Shown here in pieces: positions 56,590-64,000 of a DNA stretch of 64,000 bases; position 1 is the stretch's first letter, and each line of letters begins with the position of its first letter. The translations under genes and the position numbers were made by a program. The notes under the pieces were generated by a model that had not been told where the DNA came from, searched no databases, and saw only the letters and a list, made by a program, of their open reading frames with translations. This stretch comes from Pagrus major (lineage: Eukaryota; Chordata; Actinopteri; Spariformes; Sparidae): assembly GCF_040436345.1 (NCBI RefSeq), contig NC_133216.1, positions 14,030,110 through 14,094,109 on the forward strand. The letters are read 5' to 3'.

Positions 56590-57400
56590 AACAGCTGGAT
56601 TACCTGTCGACCAGCTAAAAAGTCTCATATTTCTGGAGCTTCACAGCAAAACAGTGCTGCACCACTCTCCTGAACGACTGAAATAGATGGGAACTTGTTT
56701 TAAAATGTTAAAAACAACAACAAAGAGAAACAATAAAATGGCTCCATACAGCTTGTCCAGCGTAATCCAAGTCTCAAGAAGCCCAAAGATCCCTAACTGA
56801 CTCGAAAAGACGTTATTTACACCCTCGGCGTGCGGTCGAGCTCATGCATCGAACGCTTTTAGCTCGGTAGCTACAGTAAAGATTTCGGCGTAAAAAAGGT
56901 GTAAAAAATGTCTTTTTAAATCAATTTGCAACTCAATCGCCAGAATAAATGTAAGATAAATACGTTCCTGCAAAACCACAGATAAGTTAAAACTGAGCTC
57001 TTTTCTTTTGGTTGAATCTTCTTCTCTCCTTTGCTTTGGTTTAGGCACAAAAACACTCCAAACGTATTCTTTAAAGCCACCTGCTTCTGACACCACAAAA
57101 ACATCTGGAAATGTCCACAGGTGTGACACAAACTGCGGCCGGCTCGGACGCATCTCTGGTTTGCAGAAGCATTAACTGCTAACGTTATATCCTCACGACT
57201 TTGTGAGTCTTGGATTATGCCACACAAGCTGTATGGGGGCATTTTGTTTATCATTTTATGTTTTTTACGTTTTAAAACAAGTCCCCATCTACTTCAGTTG
57301 TTTAGGAAAATGTTGCAATGCTGTTTTGCCTTAAAATGTTTTGTGGACAACAAAACTTGAGTAGATAATGACTGAATTTTCATTTTTTGGCGGACTATTC
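56590..57400. mobile_element. Large inverted-repeat element, complete copy
   Basis: The left arm (about 56625-56790: GGAGCTTCACAGCAAAACAG, AGATGGGAACTTGTTTTAAA, CATACAGCTTGTCCAG) is the reverse complement of the right arm (about 57195-57345: TTGGATTATGCCACACAAGC, ACAAGTCCCCATCTACTTC). The centre holds TTTAGCTCGGTAGCTACAGT. Non-autonomous, no transposase. Three partial relatives occur in the window. Confidence 0.75.
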
Positions 57401-59200
57401 CTTTTATGTAGTTTAATTGTCCACTGAAACAATGTTAATGAGCAAAAGTTATCATCAACAGCTACTTCCAACTCAAATTGTTTCACATTGTAGTAAAACT
57501 ACTTTTACTTGAAAATACTTTTATCTCCGCCGAGGTTTAACACAAAGGTGCAATATGGTAGCTTTAAAAGAGACAATCACTTCCTGGTTAAGTTTCATTT
57601 TGAGGATCTGCAATGAGAAACTTTCAATTTGAGACAAAGAAAGTCTCAACATGATGTCACCTTTCGTATATATTTTAAGATATTAGTTACATTTCTTTAA
57701 TTCAGCCATGTTTTGACCTAGAGTTTGTTAATACAGCAACGCTGACATTTTTACACTGAATGACAGAATTGCAGTTATTATTATAATGGTGGCAGCGGTT
57801 ATGATAATGATAATTGTATATTATTGAGGTTTTATTTGACTTTTCTTATTTCTTATTACCATTATACCATTTGACACCATTACACACATGTTGTTTGGCC
57901 AAATGAGACTCTTCACGTGGCTCGGAGGTGTTTATACCTCAGTGAGTGGCTCTAGCGTAGCACACCTTCACTACTAATCCTCTGTGAGAGGATTGACTCC
58001 GTGGCTTCATGGTGGGGCTGAGGACTAAAATAATAACCTGGTCAGGCTGCAGACAGGTGGTAGTGGGAGAGGACGAGCTGCTCCTGAAGGTCAGCGCCTC
58101 TAATCTGAGCGCTTCCTCTTAAACCAGCCGCTCCACAGTCCGAGCTGGCAGACTGTGTGATTTTGTTTTGCAAAGCGTTTTTCTCAGCTGTTAAGCAGCT
58201 CTAACCGATCCATGTAATGATTAGCAGGAGACGAATGATTAAATGAAAGCATGTGATTGAAATGTTGCCAGTGGTTTGATGTCTTCTGTACTCAAGAGTC
58301 TTCAAGGAAGCAGCTCAGGGATTCATGAAGCTTTAATGTAAAACAGATCAACTTCAGATGGGAGGTCCTGTCTGAAGATTTTTACTGTTTTGTTGCGACT
58401 GTCTAAACTCTGGTAGAGAGTTAACAGGAGGAGATTATCATACAATCTAGTGACATATTGTTAAATAATTAACAATAACTATCTCCTCTTACTAATTTGG
58501 ACATTTTTAAGGAAACTTCTTTTATAACCTTCTCAACAACAAGGTGGTCTTTGGACCTCATATTAAGAAACACTGTACATATCGTCGTAGTGTTTTAATG
58601 TTTGTTTGTTTTTTGCATATTCTTGTTGTTTCTGTTGTTGTTTTTTATACGTCAGTGCTAACTACATACAACACTCATTACATCATAACAGTGTTATGTG
58701 TTGAAAACTTGTATGTTGAAGTAAACATGTGTGTGTGTCGCTGTGATCCTACCCTCTCACTGAAGTTACAGTGCAGAAACAAGTGATGGGGGGCTGAGTG
58801 GCTGAGACAGAGACACCATTCACTCTGTTACAAGACACTGAACCATCAACATGGTTTTGAAGCTGTTATTTAAAGGTAAAAAAGTTACATCATGTTGCTT
58901 TAATGTTCCTTTTAGATGCTTTAAATACCACTGTGTAGATTAGTAGTACAATACTGCATCATATCAGATAAGCTTATTATGTTTTTATGTAAAAAGTACC
59001 TACAAACTTTATGTGTAAAATAAATGCGGTGTTGTCAAAAGTAGCATAAAATGGAAATACGTCAAAAGATAGTCAAAAGACATTTAAGCTGGTGATTCTC
59101 AAACCCAGGCTGGAGCATGGAGCAGCATAATGAAACCATAAGAGACGTGGGCTGGGCGAGGGCTCTCTCTGCATCTCCCTCCAGAGACCCTCACTCCTTA
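57400..59200. other. Upstream intergenic sequence
   Basis: Starts with a fragment GGTGCAATATGGTAGC (about 57547) of the 17.1-kb MITE type. No gene seen. Confidence 0.35.
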
Positions 59201-59317
59201 TTGATCCTCACACACTTCCTGCCGGAAGGACGAATCGACAGGAGCCTCGAGGGAGCAGAGGCCGCCGCTTCAACCTCCAAGTCATCCACAGAGCCGTCAC
59301 TGTCTCTCCCACATCAC

Positions 59318-60675
59318 CTTCACTTCTACATCCAAATCCCTCCGCTCAGACATCAACTTATCACATCGTTCTTTCTTAAGTCGTCCCATCTCACTCCTAA
59401 AGGTCACTAATTCAGTCCTTGAGAGAAACCTTCCTCTGTGCAGACGAACAGTACAGTTCGATGGCAGAGCAGCAACCCATAACACAAACAACACGGCCTC
59501 CTCTGTGGGCATCATTGATCGGGAGTTCAAATATATACCTCATTTAGACCTCAGAGAGGTGAGACGGGGAGGGAGGGGGCAGCTGAAAGACAAAAGAGAA
59601 AAAAAGATGCTTTTGAGTGGATTTCCTGTGAAAGCATCTAAAGTGGTTGAGATAGAGATTGGCCTCCTGAGGCTGTTTTAGGATCAATGTGTCAGCAGGC
59701 TTTAATAAGAAACTGCCCCTCGCTGTTTCCTGACCAGGAAAACACACCGACAACCTGCCTTTGAAGACGCCATTCAACGTCAGATAGACCATGATCGTAG
59801 CTGCAGCCTGCATTTGTGGAAATAAACCTGAAGCTCTATTGTAAACATGTTTAATTATTTTCCAGAGAAGGAACAGAGACATTAAAAAAAGGAAGAATCT
59901 GAACAGGAAATTATGTGAAATGGGGAACAAAACAAATGTATCTGACAGGGCGTACAGTTTCAAGAGTGGAGTCACAGACGTAGGCCAAGACTGCTCCACC
60001 ACTGACAAATGTTTGATTTAACATCTATTGTTTGAAGACGGGAAGAGGAAGAGGGCTCAGAACAAAAATCAGCTCTACATTAAAACAACACAGTCCAGGA
60101 AGTCCAGCTGGGGTGACAGATTAATGTGTTTAAAGGACAAGTTCACCCAAAAAGTTGTTATCTACTCAGTTTTGTAGTCAGCAAAACATTTCTGGAGCTT
60201 CACAGCAAAACAGCTCGTCCAGTGTATTCCAAGTCTGTAGAAGCCCCGAGATCTCAAATCGATTTTAAAAGATTTTTTTTACACCTGTTTTTAAGTTGAA
60301 CTCTTCACTGTAGATGTACTATTTAGACCTATTTAGACTATTTTAATATTAATTTAGGAGGATCTATTGGCAGTGTATAATCACCTGAAACTAAGAATTG
60401 TTACTTCAGAATGAGTCTTCTACATCTGCCCACTTGGCCGGGTTTGTATTCCAGCGTGTGTAAACTGGAGCATCTCCGATTAACAAACACAAGTCATGTC
60501 TCACCTGAATGGATGTATTGGGCTGCTGACTGGTTTCAGTCCCAGTCAGATCTCATCACACACCATCAGAAGCGTCAGTCTGCCAGCTGAGTCACTCCAA
60601 CTCTCACATGCCAACCGCTTCAAACTGAGGTGACATAAATTAACAGCTCCAATCCTCAGATGACCTGCTGCTGAA

Positions 60676-60725
<50 letters not shown>

Positions 60726-60799
60726 CAGCCTGTACCTGAGGTTGCGTCTCCCCCGCAGAGCCGCCAGGAGATGATGCACGATGTGTGTGATGATGTCAC
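59318..60799 (-). CDS. Candidate two-exon gene fragment, unknown
   Basis: Two possible internal exons on the minus strand. Exon 1 (60799-60736): acceptor GAGCTCCAG, donor CTCAG/GTACAG, open frame reading DIITHIVHHLLAALRGRR. Exon 2 (59435-59318): acceptor GTCTGCACAG, donor GTGAAG/GTGATG, open frame including SEMGRLKKERCDKLMSERR, a likely charged helix. The phases agree (2 then 1). No flanking exons were found, the opposite strand is also open at exon 2, and a GT microsatellite adjoins exon 1. Weak; it could be chance. Confidence 0.15.
59350..59558 (+). other. Long ATG-less open frame with a strong splice donor
   Basis: From about 59202 to 59680 one plus-strand frame has no stop for about 160 codons and almost no ATG. 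Within it, an acceptor-like CTCCGCTCAG ends at 59349 and a strong donor (AGAGAG then GTGAGA) follows 59558. The enclosed peptide ends FKYIPHLDLRE. It overlaps a candidate exon on the other strand, so at most one is likely real. I do not recognise it. Confidence 0.2.
60125..60320 (+). repeat. Truncated copy of the 56.6-kb element
   Basis: AAAGGACAAGTTCACCCAAA begins the copy; TTTCTGGAGCTTCACAGCAA and TCGTCCAGTGTATTCCAAGT follow. The right half is absent. Confidence 0.65.
60678..60724 (+). repeat. (GT)n microsatellite
   Basis: GT run beside the candidate exon at 60736. Confidence 0.95.
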
Positions 60800-60899
60800 C
60801 TGGAGCTCAGCCCAAAGATAGCACTCAGTGAGCCACACTATCAGTGACACCGTAAACAACACGAGGAAACAACAACAGGAAGGAAACACACGTCACTGA

Positions 60900-62380
60900 G
60901 TCGAGTGCTCGAGAGGCTCCTCCAATAAAATCTTCTTACACCTTCATCCATCAAAGTTATAAACATGTAACATGCACTAGTACTTTTAATATTAATACTT
61001 ACTACTTTAATACTTTAAGTGCATTTTGTTGTCAATATTTCTGTACTTTACTTAAGTCATTCATAATGCAGGACGAAGAAGTATCTTTACTTTGTTGTCA
61101 TTTTAAAATGAATTATACCACATGGTTACACTGGAGCTGCAAAAATGAATTAAAAGACAGATAAAGAGGAAAAATAGTGAATAAAATAGGCTAAATATAA
61201 ATATATCAGTTTGCAAGATATTACTTTCTGGTATATGTGGATATTTCTTTCGACCTACAGACAGATTTAGATTTTTTTTTTAAAGAAAAAAGAAAAACTT
61301 CTCCGGACTTGTTTCCAGACATATGAGATTAATTGCTTTAATGTTGTGTTTTTCCACAAAAAGTCCTGTTAGTTCATAAAATTACTATAAAAATTCTGAA
61401 TTTCTGAATTTGCTTATTTAATGCTTTTAATTTCAAAGTTTAAAGGTATAAGACCTTTGTAAGAAAAGTTGATTTTTGACTCTCACTTTTGGAAACTTGG
61501 CTACATGAGACTCAAATATAATCTTTTCTTACAAATACATCCATTAAATATTGAACACAACATGCCTCCTTCTTCAATAAAAGTCCATTCTTAGTTTTTG
61601 AGAACAGGAGGTTTCAAGTTTTTACATTTGGACCAGGACTGGCTCCCAAACAAGTTGTGACGTCACGATGCTCGTACGAACGCATGTTAAACTCAGACCA
61701 AAGGTGATCGCTGAGAAACGTTCCTCCTTCAGCAGCTGAACGTGAAGACAGACATCTAGTATCCGAACGCAGCACGAATATCATTCTGAAGTTCAAACAT
61801 CCAAGTGAAGATACAATTAGCAAGATACATTTTTTCTAACAGGGACACCTTTAAAAAACACGTGCTAAATGATCATAATTATTATTGCAAAGCCAGCCTT
61901 TTCCTCCTTAATATATTTTTCTTTTGTTGTTTACTTTATTGACAAACTGTCCATAAAGAATTGTTATTACAAGAAATTGAAAATATTGTTTTAAAGTCTT
62001 ACGTCAGACAAAGAAATGTAAAGTATGTCATCTTACACAGTGATGTTTCTTGTGTTTGTTGTAAAGGTAATGCTGCATAAAAACTACAATCGACTCTATG
62101 AAAATCCATTTTAGATCACAATGTTTAACTCTCTAAGGCCCCAAACAGAAGTAATGTATGGTTTGTAAGCAATTGTCATAAGTCAAGCCGATAAACCAGC
62201 TGTTTTTGAGCAGTTAAAGAAGGTCCGGAGAGCAAAAACAAACCATCAGGATGAATTAATTTAGAAATGAGGCTGTGATTTATATCATTTGAATATGTTA
62301 ATGATGTTTTCCCCCCCTTTGCAATGACTGTACATTCACATCTTTTGTCTGTGAATTAACATGATGTAAAACCAGCCGTC
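60900..62380. other. A/T-rich intergenic sequence
   Basis: AAGTAC-type repeat at its start, then A/T-rich DNA. No gene seen. Confidence 0.35.
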
Positions 62381-62603
62381 ACTTCCTATCACCTTCCCCC
62401 AGATGAGGTGAGAGGAGGGCCGGGTTGGGGGGGGACTTCAGGGGGGAGAGGGAGAGAGGGAGAGAGGGAGAGACCGGCTCCATGTTCAGCATCCGGACTC
62501 GTTGATCCGGGATCACGTGGCCGAGTGATTCAGCCAGACGATGTCAGAGCAAATCAGAGCGCCGGGGAGCGTTCAGCATGGAGCCACCTGACAGAGGAGG
62601 CCT

Positions 62604-62617
62604 GTTTCCATAGCAAC
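62604..62617 (+). promoter_or_regulatory. RFX X-box-like palindrome in a GC-rich patch
   Basis: GTTTCCATAGCAAC is one base from the palindromic RFX X-box. It lies in a purine- and GC-rich patch (62390-62700) that also holds ATCACGTGG, an E-box. It may be a distal enhancer or promoter. Function is inferred. Confidence 0.35.
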
Positions 62618-62806
62618 ACCCATGGGGGGAGGGTGATGGGGGGGTGAACTGACTGCAGGCAGACAGAGGAAAGGGAGAAAGAGAGAGAGAAAGGGGAATA
62701 GAGAGATTTCCAAAGGGGATTTTGAGAGGCCAAAATATGTTACTGAATGATTTATGCATAATAAAAATGAATGACACCTCCCAAACAAACACCCTGAGCA
62801 ATCCTT

Positions 62807-62810
<4 letters not shown>

Positions 62811-62864
<54 letters not shown>
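62811..62864 (+). repeat. (CA)n microsatellite
   Basis: About 27 CA units. Confidence 0.95.
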
Positions 62865-62866
<2 letters not shown>

Positions 62867-62919
62867 CCACACACTCTTTGTATCCATGCAACAGTCCTCT
62901 GCAGTTTATGGTCTGAGCT

Positions 62920-63660
62920 ACTTAGCGACACAAAGAGGAAAAATCCTGAATGGTGTGTTAGTTCAGTGAAAGCACTGAATGAGATTTTCACAGCCGCAGA
63001 GAAGTGAATGAAGAGGATTCCTCTGAATGGAGGAAAAGATCGTACCTGCCAAGTTAAAGCCGGATTCATGTGGAGTGTTTACATAATCCCCCCCCCGCAC
63101 CAAACTCTGTTCAGATTTTTAAGTATTTAAAGAAAAGTTCACATTCTGTTTGCTCAGTTACATTTTCTGTACAGTTTTCCTACATTATAGACCAAATATT
63201 GTTTAAAGGGACAGTTCACATAAAAATAACAAATATGTATTTGTCCTCCTACCTGTAGTGCTGTTTATCCTTCTAGATTGTTTTGATGTGAGCTGCAGAG
63301 TTTTGGGGATATTGGCTGTCTCTTGAAGAGAAACAATAGTTTAAAAAACTCAACAGCAATGTCTCTTTATAGAAATCATGACCTGGTTACTCAAGATAAT
63401 CCACAGACCCTGTTGTGATCAGTTTCATGTTGGAACTATTTTCTCTCTACCGAACTACAGCCGCTAAATGTATCAGATGCAGAGGAACGCATGCATCTAC
63501 TCATGGACGAGAGGCTCATGCTTGTGACAGTGTGGCTGAGCCGTAACTCTAGCTAGCTTAGTTAGCTTAGATAGCTAGCCTCCTGTCTATGAGTCGATGA
63601 ATGGGGGTCCAGTTAAGTTTGCCCACCTCTATGGATAATTAAAAACATATTCATGTTTCC
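62920..63660. other. Intergenic sequence with a second inverted-repeat element end
   Basis: AAAGGGACAGTTCACAT (about 63205) followed by GAGCTGCAGAGTTTTGGGG looks like the left end of another MITE family. GCTAGCTTAGTTAGCTTAG follows near 63550. Confidence 0.4.
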
Positions 63661-63664
63661 ATAA

Positions 63665-64000
63665 TCTTAAAGACTAAGTTCACCCAGAAATGAAAATTCA
63701 GTCAATGTCTCCTCACCTCCATGCTGATGGAAAGTCAGGTGAAGTCTCTTAGTTCACAAAACATCTCTGGAGCTTCACAGCAAAACAGCGTTGCCGCATT
63801 CTCCTAAACAACTGAAGTAGATGGGGACTTGTTTTAAAATGTAAAAAAAAACAACCACAACCACCCTTCCAGCTCTTCTGGCATAATCCAAGTCTACAGA
63901 AGCGCTGAGATCCAAAATTGATTTGAGAAAATGTTATTTACACCCTTGACACTTTGACAAAGTTTTTTCAGTACACGCTAACGCTTTTAGCTTAGCAGCT
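63665..64000 (+). mobile_element. Copy of the 56.6-kb element cut by the window end
   Basis: AAGTTCACCCAGAAATG, GGAGCTTCACAGCAAAACAG, GATGGGGACTTGTTTTAAA and TTTAGCTTAGCAGCT lie in the same order as the complete copy. The sequence runs off the window before the right arm. Confidence 0.7.

Noticed and set aside
59544..60008. 154-aa frame on the minus strand
   Set aside because: Hydrophobic mixture without a family signature, no promoter or splice support.

Overview
The window looks like nuclear DNA from a bony fish, probably a percomorph teleost. The genes are split by short GT-AG introns, the three recognisable proteins are vertebrate proteins, and the space between them holds long CA/GT microsatellites, a tRNA-derived SINE and many short inverted-repeat elements of the teleost type. 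No prokaryotic, viral or organellar genes were seen.

Three genes are well supported. bud23 (minus strand, 12 coding exons, 18219-22361) encodes the 18S rRNA m7G methyltransferase. dnajc30 (plus strand, one exon, 23501-24667) encodes a mitochondrial J-domain membrane protein. sh2b2/APS (minus strand, 8 coding exons, 29437-40212, with a candidate non-coding leader exon at 53738-~53980) encodes an adaptor for insulin and other tyrosine-kinase receptors. bud23 and dnajc30 lie head to head as in the human Williams-Beuren region. dnajc30 and sh2b2 converge. I joined every exon by phase: bud23 comes to 282 aa and sh2b2 to 700 aa with no frameshift.

Layout: 1-17.9 kb is gene-poor and repeat-rich, with an isolated CpG-rich patch near 15.6 kb and one unexplained open frame near 3 kb. 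18.2-24.7 kb holds bud23 and dnajc30. 24.7-29.4 kb holds their 3' regions plus nested transposon debris. 29.4-40.2 kb is the sh2b2 coding body. 40.2-53.7 kb is a long 5' intron of sh2b2, and 54-64 kb lies upstream of it, again rich in microsatellites and inverted-repeat elements.

The most interesting unexplained signal is inside the long sh2b2 intron, on the same strand. Three candidate exons (47726-47926, 45552-45626, 43971-44063) have canonical splice sites, join in phase 0, encode a 122-aa protein with an acidic tail, and are followed by an AATAAA. I do not recognise the protein. A weaker two-exon candidate lies at 59.3-60.8 kb, where both strands are open. Repeat family names and all candidate exons are inferences from reading the sequence; no alignment was run.
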